From NCBI GenBank assembly GCA_018268465.1, contig JAFDWN010000008.1, positions 186,001 through 250,000 on the forward strand: a stretch of DNA of 64,000 nucleotides, written 5' to 3'. The DNA is from Actinomycetota bacterium (lineage in GTDB: Bacteria > Actinomycetota > Actinomycetes > Mycobacteriales > Mycobacteriaceae). Of the stretch, positions 55,743 through 64,000 are shown piece after piece. Position 1 is the stretch's first letter; each line of letters begins with the position of its first letter. Position numbers and translations under genes: made by a program. The notes under the pieces were generated by a model. It ran no database searches, was not told the DNA's origin, and was given only the letters and a program-made list of their open reading frames with translations.

Positions 55743-56005
55743 AGGTTGTCACCTTCCTGACGATTGAGGCGGCGTGCGCGCAAGCGCCAGCACTCAGTGT
55801 TGGGCGAACGGAAGCCGGGATCGCACCTTTGGGTGATGTCCCAACCAGTTACTGAACCGGCGACTGAGCTTTCGGATAGGCTCTTGCGTCCTTCGTCCAC
55901 ACGTGGGCAATACTCAAGCCGCTCACCGATCCGCGCACTAGCATCAGACCATCGCGCCGGACGCGGCGAGATCCATTGCAGGCAAACCTGTTCGAAAGGT
56001 CTCCA

Positions 56006-56404
56006 ATGACTACCTTGTCCCTGTCCAAGGCCCAGGCTGTGGTCGATGCGGCGACCGTGAAGGCTGTCGAGATCGGGCAGCCGATGAACATCGCAGTCGT
56101 CGACGATGGCGGGCATCTGGTGGCATTCGCCAGGATGGACGGCGCCATCAAAGCCAGCATCGACATCTCGACCAAGAAGGCCCGCACATCGGTGATGATG
56201 AACGCACCGACCGGGGCGCTCATGGGCTTGTGCCAGCCGGGAGCCGAACTCTACGGACTCGAGCAGTTGTCGGGGGGCATGGTGATTTTCGGCGGCGGAC
56301 TGCTCCTCAAAGACGGCGACACCGTGATCGGGGCGATTGGCGTCAGCGCAGGTAGCGTGGAGCAGGACATCGCCGTCGCCGAGGCGGGCGTCGCGGCGCT
56401 GTAG
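56006..56404 (+). CDS. HbpS/GlcG-family protein (PduO C-terminal-like domain)
   Basis: The product has 132 residues from the ATG at 56006. AQAVVDAATVKAVEIGQPM and NIAVVDDGGHLVAFARMDGA, followed by GVIGAIGVSAGS-like sequence near the end, match the DUF336/HbpS heme- or cofactor-binding family. In PduO this domain is fused to the adenosyltransferase and binds heme. It stands between the channel gene (divergent) and cobC (convergent). A role next to PduO is inference. The gap 55743-56005 carries no other gene I can support. Confidence 0.88.
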   Translation: MTTLSLSKAQAVVDAATVKAVEIGQPMNIAVVDDGGHLVAFARMDGAIKASIDISTKKARTSVMMNAPTGALMGLCQPGAELYGLEQLSGGMVIFGGGLLLKDGDTVIGAIGVSAGSVEQDIAVAEAGVAAL

Positions 56405-56408
56405 GGTT

Positions 56409-57437
56409 TCAGCCGGCGCTGTCCGATAAGGCGTCGAGCAGCGTCGGCCACTCGGGTCGAACAGCCGCTCGCAGGTAGTCGCCGTCCAGCCCGACAAACG
56501 TGTCACAGCGCCTAATGGCAATGCCGCGAGCAGCGAGATGTCGGATCATCCGTTCGGCGTCGGAAACCGCGAAGAGTACGAACGGCGCAACCCCGTCGAC
56601 GACCGCGAATCCGGCCGAACGCAGACCTGCGACCATCTCGACGCGGATTCCGGCCAGTCGCCGCGCGGCGTCCTCCGATTCGGCGATCGCTCGAGGTGCG
56701 CAGCATTGCGCGACCGCCTCCATCTGGAGGGTACCCACCGGCCAGTGCGGCCGCCGCGTGGTGAGCCTGGCCAGCAGGTGCTTAGCGCCCAACGCATAGC
56801 CGACCCGCAATCCCGCCAGTGCCCAGGTCTTCGTCAGACTGCGCAGGACGATCACGTCGTCGAACGGCTCGCCTGCCAGCGAATCCGGCTCACCTGGAAC
56901 GGCATCGGCAAAAGCCTCATCCACCACGATGATTCGGCCCTTCCTCCGCAGGCCGAGGATCTGCTCGCGCGGATGCAGGACCGCCGTCGGATTGGTCGGG
57001 TTACCGAGCACCACCAAGTCGGCGTCGTCGGGGACTGCGGCGTCGGCGAGGCGGAACGGCGCGGGAAGCACCACATGCCGATACGGGATCCGGGCTGCGC
57101 TCAGAACGGCCGCGGGTTCGGTGAAGGACGGGGCGATCAACGCCACACTCTCGGGTAGGAGGTTCGGCAGAAGCGCGAACCCTTCGGCGGCGCCAGACAG
57201 CAGGAGGACCTCGTCGGCCGCACGGCCATGCCGGCGCGCGACGGCCTCCGACGCGCGGCAGTCGTCGTCGCGCGTGGGGTAGCGGGACAGATCGGGGATG
57301 CGGCGGGACAACCGGTCCTGCAGCCAACGCGGTGGCGCGGAGGCGCGCACATTCACCGCGAAGTCGAGCATGCCGGGCATGACCGCCTGATCACCGTGGA
57401 ATCGAAGATCAGCGGTCGGACGGGCAGATTCGGACAC
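56409..57437 (-). CDS. cobC: CobC/CobD-type PLP aminotransferase (cobalamin aminopropanol-arm synthesis)
   Basis: This class I/II PLP aminotransferase has 342 residues. The segments MLDFAVNVRASAPPRWLQ, VLGNPTNPTAVL and the PLP lysine in RSLTKTWALAGLRVGYA match threonine-phosphate decarboxylase-like CobC proteins. The product, an aminopropanol derivative, would be the linker that CobD attaches. It lies nine bases downstream of the nucleosidase gene in the cobL-glpK run. Confidence 0.85.
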   Translation of the reverse strand: MSESARPTADLRFHGDQAVMPGMLDFAVNVRASAPPRWLQDRLSRRIPDLSRYPTRDDDCRASEAVARRHGRAADEVLLLSGAAEGFALLPNLLPESVALIAPSFTEPAAVLSAARIPYRHVVLPAPFRLADAAVPDDADLVVLGNPTNPTAVLHPREQILGLRRKGRIIVVDEAFADAVPGEPDSLAGEPFDDVIVLRSLTKTWALAGLRVGYALGAKHLLARLTTRRPHWPVGTLQMEAVAQCCAPRAIAESEDAARRLAGIRVEMVAGLRSAGFAVVDGVAPFVLFAVSDAERMIRHLAARGIAIRRCDTFVGLDGDYLRAAVRPEWPTLLDALSDSAG

Positions 57438-57445
57438 GAGCGGCC

Positions 57446-58201
57446 CTAGACAACCGGCAGGATGCGGCGGACGATCGTCGCGGATATCGCGGCGACGCCG
57501 TCGGCGAATGCGGCGAAGTCACGAAGTGCATCCCGGCCGGCGAGATCGGACAGTGCGCGAACGACCAGCCACGGCACTCCGAAGCTCTCGCTCGCCTGAG
57601 CCACTGCCCCGCCCTCCATCTCGATTGCGACGCCACCGAATTCACTGAACAGACGCTGCCTCGTCGCGTCGCAGTGCAGGTATTGATCGCCGGTGAGCAC
57701 GGTGCCGTAGGTGACCGTCGGCGGCCGGTCCTGCCCACCCGCCGCTCGAGGCAGGGCGGGTAGCTGAAATCCGTACAAGCGCCGCTGCACGCGACTCAGC
57801 AGACCGGAGTCGACCGGATGGCCGAGGTGGTGTTCGCCGTGTTCGACGAACTGCGCATAGCCGGGCTGGCATACCGTCAACCGCTCGTCTTCGATCATCC
57901 CGACATCACACTGCACGATGCGGTCCGCGATGACCACGTCACCGATCGCGAGAGCCGGATCGACTCCGCCTGCGACACCGGAGAACACCATCGCACGACA
58001 CCCGAACCGGTCAGCAAGGACAGTGATCACCATTGCCGCGTTGATCTTGCCCATGCCCGAACCGACCAGCACCACGCGGTGACCATCCAGTTCACCTTCA
58101 GCGAACTGAGCGTGTGCGATGTCGACAACGCGCGCGGCGTCCAGCCGGTTCCGGAGGTGCGCCAGCTCCTGCGGGATCGCGCAGACCAATCCGACGGTCA
58201 T
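57446..58201 (-). CDS. mtn: MTA/SAH (5'-deoxyadenosine) nucleosidase
   Basis: The product has 251 residues of the Pfs/MtnN nucleosidase family. VGLVCAIPQELAHL, VLVGSGMGKINAAM, VAIEMEGGAVAQAS and VVRALSDLAG carry the purine- and ribose-binding residues, including the catalytic Glu and Asp. It cleaves methylthioadenosine and S-adenosylhomocysteine, and related enzymes also hydrolyse 5'-deoxyadenosine. The dehydratase and corrin methylases both make such products, so its location in this operon is sensible. It starts 24 bases after glpK. Confidence 0.92.
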   Translation of the reverse strand: MTVGLVCAIPQELAHLRNRLDAARVVDIAHAQFAEGELDGHRVVLVGSGMGKINAAMVITVLADRFGCRAMVFSGVAGGVDPALAIGDVVIADRIVQCDVGMIEDERLTVCQPGYAQFVEHGEHHLGHPVDSGLLSRVQRRLYGFQLPALPRAAGGQDRPPTVTYGTVLTGDQYLHCDATRQRLFSEFGGVAIEMEGGAVAQASESFGVPWLVVRALSDLAGRDALRDFAAFADGVAAISATIVRRILPVV

Positions 58202-58225
58202 CGTGCACGTCCACCAGCCGATCAG

Positions 58226-59743
58226 CTAGGACACGTCCACCCAGTTCAGCGTGCGTTCGACGGCCTTGCGCCAGTCGGCGTAGCCGGTGGTGCGCTGAGA
58301 GTCGCTCCACTGCGGTGTCCACCGCTTGTCTTCCTGCCAGTTTGCCCGCAACTCGTCGGGATCCTTCCAGAACCCCGTAGCCAGGCCCGCCGCATAGGCG
58401 GCGCCGAGCGCCGTCGTCTCCGCCACAACGGGTCTCACGACGTCGACTCCTAGGACATCGGACTGGATCTGCATACACAACTCATTCGCCGTGATCCCCC
58501 CGTCGACCTTGAGCACCTCCAGATGTACCCCGGAGTCGGCCTCCATCGCGTCCATGACATCGCGACTCTGATAACAGATCGATTCGAGCGTCGCCCGCGC
58601 CAGATGCGCATTGGTGTTGAACCGCGATAGACCCACGATGGCGCCGCGGGCGTCGGATCGCCAGTACGGGGCGAACAACCCGGAGAACGCCGGTACGAAG
58701 TACACACCGCCGTTGTCGTCGACCTGCCGCGCGAGCGACTCGCTCTGCGCGGCTCCGCTGATGATGCCGAGCTGGTCACGTAGCCACTGGACGGCCGATC
58801 CCGTCACCGCGATCGAACCCTCAAGTGCATAAACGGGTTTGGCGTCGGCGAACTGATAGCACACCGTGGTCAGGAGGCCGTTCTCGGAGCGGACGATCTT
58901 GTTTCCGGTATTGAGCAGCAGGAAATTGCCGGTACCGTAAGTATTCTTTGCTTCTCCGGCACGCAGACACACCTGCCCGACCATCGCTGCCTGCTGATCA
59001 CCCAGAATCCCGGTCACGGGAATCTCGGAGGTCATCGATCCTGAGGGTACCGTCGTCCCGTACGGTTCAGGCGACGAGGACGGCGTGATCCTGGGCAGCA
59101 TCTGGCGTGGAATCCCGAACAGCGCCAGCAACTCGTCGTCCCAGTCGAGGGTTTCCAGATCCATCAACATCGTGCGGCTGGCGTTGGTCACGTCGGTGAC
59201 ATGTACACCGCCGCGGGGCCCGCCGGTCAGATTCCACACCACCCAGGTGTCACAGGTGCCGAATATCGCGTCCCCACGTTCCGCGGCCTCGCGCACCCCG
59301 TCGACGTTCTCGAGGATCCACTGCACCTTGCCCCCCGAAAAATACGTCGCCGGAGGCAGACCGGCTTTTCTGCGGATCGTGTCGCCGTGGCCCTCGCGTT
59401 CGAGCGCCGAGGCGATCCGATCGGTACGCGTGTCCTGCCAGACGATGGCGTTGTAGTAGGGCCTTCCGGTCCGCTTATCCCACACGAGGGCCGTCTCGCG
59501 CTGATTGGTGATACCCAGCGCAGCGATATCAGTGGACGCGAGGTTCGTCCGGTTCAGCACGCTCGTCAGCGCGGAAACGGTGCGCTCCCAGATCTCCACG
59601 GGGTCGTGCTCGACCCAGCCTGCCCTCGGCAGGATCTGCGCGTGCTCCAGTTGGTGACGGCCCACTTCACGGCCGGAATGATCGAAGATCATCGCCCGCG
59701 TAGAGGTGGTGCCCTGATCGACTGCCGCGACGAAATCGGCCAA
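58226..59743 (-). CDS. glpK: Glycerol kinase
   Basis: This FGGY kinase has 505 residues. [20 protein letters not shown] is the first phosphate loop; [13 protein letters not shown] and [15 protein letters not shown] follow. It phosphorylates glycerol to glycerol-3-phosphate. I take the TTG at 59743 as start because AGGAG lies seven bases upstream. It is 24 bases before the nucleosidase gene in one transcript and 100 bases downstream of cobL. Confidence 0.95.
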   Translation of the reverse strand: MADFVAAVDQGTTSTRAMIFDHSGREVGRHQLEHAQILPRAGWVEHDPVEIWERTVSALTSVLNRTNLASTDIAALGITNQRETALVWDKRTGRPYYNAIVWQDTRTDRIASALEREGHGDTIRRKAGLPPATYFSGGKVQWILENVDGVREAAERGDAIFGTCDTWVVWNLTGGPRGGVHVTDVTNASRTMLMDLETLDWDDELLALFGIPRQMLPRITPSSSPEPYGTTVPSGSMTSEIPVTGILGDQQAAMVGQVCLRAGEAKNTYGTGNFLLLNTGNKIVRSENGLLTTVCYQFADAKPVYALEGSIAVTGSAVQWLRDQLGIISGAAQSESLARQVDDNGGVYFVPAFSGLFAPYWRSDARGAIVGLSRFNTNAHLARATLESICYQSRDVMDAMEADSGVHLEVLKVDGGITANELCMQIQSDVLGVDVVRPVVAETTALGAAYAAGLATGFWKDPDELRANWQEDKRWTPQWSDSQRTTGYADWRKAVERTLNWVDVS

Positions 59744-59830
59744 CTGCGTTCTCCTTCGCCTTGTGCACGCCAAAGTGCCGCACACCAACGTAGTGGCCGG
59801 CGGGTGGCGAAACCGGCACGTCGCCCGGCT

Positions 59831-59848
59831 CCTAGCCGAATGGCTAGG
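59831..59848 (-). terminator. Hairpin at the cobL stop
   Basis: The arms CCTAGCC and GGCTAGG, with a short loop, overlap the TAG stop of cobL. There is no clear T-run, so this may be a weak terminator or an attenuator before glpK. Confidence 0.4.
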
Positions 59849-61151
59849 GTCGATGTGCCGCGCCCAGTTGGTAAATGCTCGTGGCGTCGGGTGTGTGGGG
59901 CGCGGATTCGCGATCTGGTTCGACGGCATCGGCGGGCCCCGCGTGCGGCGATGTAACGGCCCACTGCGTCACGGCACGGCCAGGGGTCCAGCCCGTGAAC
60001 GATCCGACGGGCGCGGCGTGTTCGACGTGGATCCGGGTGAGCTCGCCACCATGTGCCCGGTAGGCGTCGCCGAGCAACCCTTCCGTCTCCAGCGTGACTC
60101 CATGTACAACAAGCCGACCGCCGGGACGCAACTCCTTCAGACAGGCTTCCAGCACCCCGGCGCGGGTCGCGCCACCTCCGATGAATACGGCATCAGGAGC
60201 AGGCAAACCAACCAACGCGTCGGGTGCGTCACCATGGACGACCCGGAGCTCCGGAACGCCTAGCGCGCGCGCGTTACGGCCGATCCGCGCGGCGCGCACA
60301 CCGCTCTGCTCCACGGCCACGGTCCGACACGTCGGGTGGGCCCGCATCCACTCGATACCGACCGAGCCCGCGCCCGCGCCCACATCCCAAAGCAGTTGTC
60401 CGGGTGCGGGAATCAGGCGCGCCAAAGCTGCGGCGCGCAGATCTCTCTTGGTCAGTTGCCCATCGTGTTCGAACATCTCGTCGGGAAGGCCGGTCGCCCA
60501 CCCGGCCGCTAAGCTGCCACTCAACTCCAATGCCACGACGTTCAGTCGCGATACCGAGCCACTGAACGCCGCGGCAGTTGTCTCCAGCCGCGTCTCGGAT
60601 TCACTGCCGAGGTCACCCAACACAACCATGCGGCTGGAGCCATAACCGCATTCGACGAGCAGTCCGGACAACTCCGCAGGCGTATGCTCATCGGACGACA
60701 GCACCAGGACCCGCCGTTGCGGCGCCAGCTCACGCAGGACGGCATGCGCGTCACGTCCGACAACACTGACCACTGCAGTCGATTCCGCCGACCAGCCCAA
60801 TCGTGCCCGGGCCAGCGCTACCGACGAAACGTGCGGGATGATCGTCACGTATTCGGCCCCCAGGACATCGACCAGCGTTGTGCCGATACCGCTGACCAGG
60901 GGGTCACCCGACGCCAGGGCGACCACCCGCAAGCCGGCGCTTTGCGCCAACACGACGGGCAGCGTGGCGCGCAGCGGAGACGGCCATGCCTGACGCCGCT
61001 GGGCCGGCGACGGAGGCAGCAGCGCAAGCTGGCGCGGCGCACCGATGACCACCTCGGCCGCCAGCACAACAGCACGCGCGGCGTCGGACAGACCCGGCCA
61101 GCCGTTCGCCCCAACGCCGACAACGACCACCCGCACGTCATCGACCGGCAC
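59844..61151 (-). CDS. cobL: Precorrin-6Y C5,15-methyltransferase/decarboxylase CobL
   Basis: The product has about 435 residues and two methylase parts. The first has [20 protein letters not shown] and [12 protein letters not shown]; the second (from about residue 235) has [20 protein letters not shown] and [11 protein letters not shown], a classic SAM fold. CobL methylates precorrin-6B at C5 and C15 and decarboxylates. I choose the GTG at 61151 near the family start; an ATG at 61238 is possible, with a basic stretch of 29 extra residues. It is convergent with no gene and leads the glpK run. Confidence 0.92.
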   Translation of the reverse strand: MPVDDVRVVVVGVGANGWPGLSDAARAVVLAAEVVIGAPRQLALLPPSPAQRRQAWPSPLRATLPVVLAQSAGLRVVALASGDPLVSGIGTTLVDVLGAEYVTIIPHVSSVALARARLGWSAESTAVVSVVGRDAHAVLRELAPQRRVLVLSSDEHTPAELSGLLVECGYGSSRMVVLGDLGSESETRLETTAAAFSGSVSRLNVVALELSGSLAAGWATGLPDEMFEHDGQLTKRDLRAAALARLIPAPGQLLWDVGAGAGSVGIEWMRAHPTCRTVAVEQSGVRAARIGRNARALGVPELRVVHGDAPDALVGLPAPDAVFIGGGATRAGVLEACLKELRPGGRLVVHGVTLETEGLLGDAYRAHGGELTRIHVEHAAPVGSFTGWTPGRAVTQWAVTSPHAGPADAVEPDRESAPHTPDATSIYQLGAAHRP

Positions 61152-61161
61152 GCCGGCGATG

Positions 61162-61434
61162 CTAGCCGAAGCCGGCCGAGCCCGGACGACCTGTCGGCGA
61201 CGCCGTTCGACCGATTCGGCCCGCCATACCGGTTCCATTGCGGCGCAGGCGACCAGGAGCCATGATGGGTACCGTCGCAGCCCGCACCGCAATCCGGATC
61301 ACGGTGACACGCTGGTCCACTTCTTGAATGTCGTCCGAAGCTGCACGCGCGACCACCCTTGCGACGGTTCGCTCACCGATTTCCCACAGTTCGTCAGTGT
61401 GTTGCTTCGACGGTGTTAGGGGATGTGACCGCAT
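61162..61434 (-). CDS. Possible small ORF upstream of cobL
   Basis: An open frame of 90 codons ends ten bases before the cobL start. The middle, HTDELWEIGERTVARVVARA and onward, is helix-like and amphipathic, but the last 30 residues are Arg/Gly-rich, as random GC-rich frames often are. There is no good ribosome site. I record it as doubtful. The alternative is that 61152-61500 is a non-coding divergent promoter region between cobL and cobS. Confidence 0.25.
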   Translation of the reverse strand: MRSHPLTPSKQHTDELWEIGERTVARVVARAASDDIQEVDQRVTVIRIAVRAATVPIMAPGRLRRNGTGMAGRIGRTASPTGRPGSAGFG

Positions 61435-61500
61435 GGCACTGGCGCCTTCAGCGGCTCGGCCGATCGCGGCTTTGCGACCCACCCATGTCACGACGCACGC

Positions 61501-62262
61501 GTGAGTGCACGCGACGGCTGGCGGCTGGCCCTCGGAACGCTGACAGCCGTGCCTGTCCGCCCGCCGCAGCGCGTGGATCGACACGTCGCCCGGGTTGCGA
61601 TGCTCATCGCTCCACTGGCTGTCCTACCACTGGGCGTCGCCGTGTCAGTCGTCGTGCTGGGCGGCCGCACCCTGGAGCTGCCAACGGCGATCACCGGTTT
61701 GCTCGCGGTCGGGGTACTTGCCATCGGCAGCCGGTGCCTACACGTCGATGGACTCTCCGACACCGTCGACGGCCTGACGGCCTCGTACGATGCGCCACGG
61801 TCACTCCAGGTGATGGCCAGCGGAAGCGCGGGGCCTGCGGGCGTCGTCGCGCTTTTCGTCGTCCTTGGCGTGCAAGCGGCCGCGCTGGCTGCGCTTGCCA
61901 CCGAGCCGTTCGGCGCAGCACTTGCCGGGCTGGCGGTGGTGGGTTCCCGAGCGTCATTGGCCATCTGCTGTTGCCGCGGGATTCCCCCCGCCAGGCCGGG
62001 CGGACTGGGCGCATACTGCGCGCAGAGCGTCCCGCGTGCCGCGGCCGTCGTGACGTGGCTCTTCATGGCGGCACTCTTGACCTTGGCGGCCGCCTGGGCG
62101 GATATGCCGGCCTGGCGCGGCACACTTGCGGCGGCTGTTGGGATCGCGGCGGTGCTCACACTGCTGCGGCGCACCTACCGCAGGCTCGGCGGCGTCACCG
62201 GCGATGTACTCGGAGCCGCTGTCGAACTGTGCCTGGCCGCGCTATTAGTGGCCCTCGTATAG
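61501..62262 (+). CDS. cobS: Adenosylcobinamide-GDP ribazoletransferase CobS
   Basis: This polytopic membrane protein has 253 residues. RLALGTLTAVPVRPPQRVDR at the start, and LHVDGLSDTVDGLTASYDAP near residue 80, are CobS signatures; the Asp-rich segment binds metal-nucleotide. It joins alpha-ribazole to adenosylcobinamide-GDP, the last assembly step. The start is GTG. It is divergent from cobL and convergent with the GAF-domain regulator. Confidence 0.93.
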   Translation: MSARDGWRLALGTLTAVPVRPPQRVDRHVARVAMLIAPLAVLPLGVAVSVVVLGGRTLELPTAITGLLAVGVLAIGSRCLHVDGLSDTVDGLTASYDAPRSLQVMASGSAGPAGVVALFVVLGVQAAALAALATEPFGAALAGLAVVGSRASLAICCCRGIPPARPGGLGAYCAQSVPRAAAVVTWLFMAALLTLAAAWADMPAWRGTLAAAVGIAAVLTLLRRTYRRLGGVTGDVLGAAVELCLAALLVALV

Positions 62263-62366
62263 CCTGGCGCCACTTGGTATTTGAGAGCTCCACAGCCTTT
62301 ATCCCACGCACGCCGAGCCGACCACGCTGATCACCGACCGCCCCGTGTTCGTATCGCCGCGACAGG

Positions 62367-63662
62367 CTAACCCAGCTCGAAGTCCAGACCAATCAAATGG
62401 CCGCGGGCATGGGCGCGGATCGCAGACCCCGATTCTGCGCGCTGGTAGAGGAGCCTCCACCCCTCATGATCGTCACAGCCCTCCGGTAGCTGCAGCCACC
62501 GCATCAGCATCCCCGTGTCCCGTGCAGCGGTTACCGCCGCACGAACCCCTGCACTGAGTTCGATGCGAAGTCGGCAGATGGCCGGGGCCATCGACTGCGC
62601 GAGCAATGCACCGGTATAGGCGTTCAGCGCTTCCTGTGCATTGCCTGCGGCGAGCGCGCCAAACACCTGATTCAGATCGCTGGCCACCGGTTCCAGCAAG
62701 CGGTACGGCCGGGACCCGACGAAGCGGGGGTGGATAACCCTGCGCAAACGGGACATCTCGGCGCGCACCGTCACGACGTCAAGGTCCTTGTCATCGAGAA
62801 GCATCGCGAGGTGGTCGCTACTCAGGCCCTCGGGGTGGCGGGTCAGCAAAGCCAGGATGTCGGCGTGGCGTGGCGATAGCGTGAGGGTCTGCATGCTGCC
62901 GAACTCGTCGACGAACTGCCACTTGGGCCGTGACGGCCCCAGAACCGTGAGCTTGGCACTGAATCGTTTCCCGGCCTCGACATCCGGTTCGATGGCGCGT
63001 TGCAGGGCCAGGTGATTCTCGACGGCGACCGCCGTGGCGCGCACAAGCGCCAGCGTCTGCGGCAGCGCCACCGCCGAACCGCCCGTCAGATCGATGGCGC
63101 CCAACAGCACTCCCGTGTGGGGGTCGTGGACGGGCACCGCGGCACAGTTCCACAGCTGCACCGGCCGCGAAAAATGCTCCGAACTGCGAATCTGAACTTC
63201 ACGGTCGAGCGCCACCGCGGTGCCCGGCGCATTGGTGCCCGCTCCGTTTTCACTCCAATCGGCCCCCGGGACGAAGTTGATCGACTCCGCGCGCCGGCAC
63301 GCCTTCGTGTCACCTTCCACCCAGAGCAACCTGCCGCTGGCATCGGTCACCGCCACGACGACACCGGAGTCGATGGCGTCGTTGACGAGCAGCCGCCGGA
63401 TCACCGGCAGTCCCGCTGCCAGTGGATGCGCCAGGCGTGCTTGCTCGAGCTGCATCAGATGCGGTGTCGCCGAACCCGGGAAATCCGGATCCACTCCCTT
63501 GGCCAGACTCCGCCGCCAGCTGTCGGCGACGACGGGGCGAATGGCCGCCCCGTCCAACTCGGCGGGATTCACTTCGCCCGTGACGAAACGTTGGTGCAGC
63601 GCTCGCATCGCGGCGACAGGCACCCGATTGGGCTCCCGCCCGTCGAACACCTTCGAAAGCAT
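62367..63662 (-). CDS. GAF-domain transcriptional activator of the AcoR type, without AAA+ domain
   Basis: The product has about 431 residues. Residues 85-225 form a GAF sensor (NFVPGADWSENGAGTNAPG and SEHFSRPVQLWNCAAVPVHD). The DNA-binding part (from about 255) is a winged helix with LTLSPRHADILALLTRHPEG, followed by a C-terminal helical region. This AcoR-like family in actinobacteria usually controls aldehyde or alcohol dehydrogenase genes. ATG 63662 has AGGAG ten bases upstream; a GTG at 63671 sits too close to that site. It is divergent from the riboswitch-controlled gene. Confidence 0.85.
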   Translation of the reverse strand: MLSKVFDGREPNRVPVAAMRALHQRFVTGEVNPAELDGAAIRPVVADSWRRSLAKGVDPDFPGSATPHLMQLEQARLAHPLAAGLPVIRRLLVNDAIDSGVVVAVTDASGRLLWVEGDTKACRRAESINFVPGADWSENGAGTNAPGTAVALDREVQIRSSEHFSRPVQLWNCAAVPVHDPHTGVLLGAIDLTGGSAVALPQTLALVRATAVAVENHLALQRAIEPDVEAGKRFSAKLTVLGPSRPKWQFVDEFGSMQTLTLSPRHADILALLTRHPEGLSSDHLAMLLDDKDLDVVTVRAEMSRLRRVIHPRFVGSRPYRLLEPVASDLNQVFGALAAGNAQEALNAYTGALLAQSMAPAICRLRIELSAGVRAAVTAARDTGMLMRWLQLPEGCDDHEGWRLLYQRAESGSAIRAHARGHLIGLDFELG

Positions 63663-63792
63663 GCCGCTCACGCTCCTACCACGCCCGCATCGTCGCTGGG
63701 CGTCAGTCCGCCGATAGTCAACAATCTAGCGAAGCCAATCGAAAGGCCAGGGTATCGCCAGCGAACCTGTTCTACAATAGCGCTGCGCTCGT

Positions 63793-63874
63793 ACCGCAAC
63801 AATCCGGTGGGAAGCCGGAACGGGCGCGCCACTGTGTGCGCTCCCGGAAGGGAGCGCGAGTCAGATGTTGCGGT
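63793..63874 (+). promoter_or_regulatory. Cobalamin riboswitch
   Basis: The outer stem ACCGCAACA (63793-63801) pairs perfectly with TGTTGCGGT (63866-63874). Inside are the conserved TCCGGTG...GAAGCCGGA hairpin (63803-63819), the B12 box GCGCCACTGTG (63826-63836), the hairpin CGCTCCC-GGAA-GGGAGCG (63839-63856) and the downstream GAGTCAGA. Order and spacing match actinobacterial B12 aptamers. CCCG...CGGG beyond the aptamer and the GGAAAGGA site near 63912 form a plausible translational switch. It would turn down the gene at 63927 when coenzyme B12 is plentiful. Confidence 0.85.
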
Positions 63875-63926
63875 CGAGCATTCCCGTGTTTCCGTGCGGG
63901 CGCGAATACCCCGGAAAGGACGACAG

Positions 63927-64000
63927 ATGAGCCCTGTTTCCCCGAATGTTGCCACCCGCCCGATCGGCGTGACGATTCCAGCGGCATTCTGGCTGGCCGG
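63927..64000 (+). CDS. Start of a riboswitch-controlled protein (cut by window edge)
   Basis: Only the first 24 codons are present, reading MSPVSPNVATRPIGVT and then IPAAFWLAG. Hydrophobic residues after position 15 suggest a first membrane helix, which would fit a transporter. The cobalamin riboswitch just upstream points to B12-related uptake, cobalt transport or a B12-independent substitute. The strong GGAAAGGA site and ATG at 63927 set the start. Too little is visible to name it. Confidence 0.6.
   Translation, partial: MSPVSPNVATRPIGVTIPAAFWLA

Overview
The window is high-GC actinobacterial DNA with dense, often overlapping genes and frequent GTG and TTG starts. Gene order and content point to a mycobacterium, most likely a rapid grower of the Mycolicibacterium type. 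The end of whiB3, the groES-groEL1 pair with a His-rich GroEL1 tail, the tsaE-tsaB-rimI-tsaD set, alr, gadB, the fused NAD(P)HX repair enzyme, glmS, glmM and rpsI-rplM occur in the order I recall from Mycobacterium tuberculosis (Rv3416 to Rv3443c). The species assignment is inference.

Region 1 (1-9.4 kb) holds the 3' end of whiB3, a terminator, a small tripeptide-repeat protein that ends in an unbroken ladder of cysteines, a nitrilase-superfamily protein, and accessory metabolic genes: an F420-type oxidoreductase, a flavin-split-barrel protein, a dehalogenase-like hydrolase with a divergent LysR regulator, an HD-domain protein, a ThrE-type exporter and a VOC protein. Region 2 (9.4-33 kb) is core mycobacterial housekeeping: chaperonins under a CIRCE element, tRNA t6A synthesis, alanine racemase, glutamate decarboxylase, metabolite repair, aminosugar synthesis and ribosomal proteins, with some accessory genes in between. 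Region 3 (33-64 kb) is a large accessory island for vitamin B12 and glycerol or diol metabolism.

The island encodes all three subunits of a coenzyme-B12-dependent diol/glycerol dehydratase, both reactivase subunits, a PduO-type adenosyltransferase, a separate HbpS/GlcG protein matching the other half of PduO, a glycerol/water channel, glycerol kinase and a 5'-deoxyadenosine-type nucleosidase. It also encodes many corrin steps: cobN, cobG, a cobI-cobJ fusion, cobK, cobM, cobL, cobA, bluB, a CobC-like phosphatase, a CobC/CobD-type aminotransferase and cobS. The genes fit a pathway in which glycerol or a diol enters through the channel, glycerol is either phosphorylated or dehydrated to an aldehyde, and the B12 cofactor is made, adenosylated, reactivated and cleaned up locally. 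I see no microcompartment shell genes here. The cobalamin set is incomplete: cobH is not beside cobG, and cobD survives only as a fragment next to cobN.

Control signals fit one programme. A 17-bp direct repeat, TGCAAC-N5-TGCAAC, lies upstream of both the dehydratase operon and the regulator-bluB-cobA operon. A LuxR-type regulator with a degenerate receiver and a GAF-domain activator are encoded in the island. A convincing cobalamin riboswitch lies at the right edge, in front of a gene that the window cuts off.
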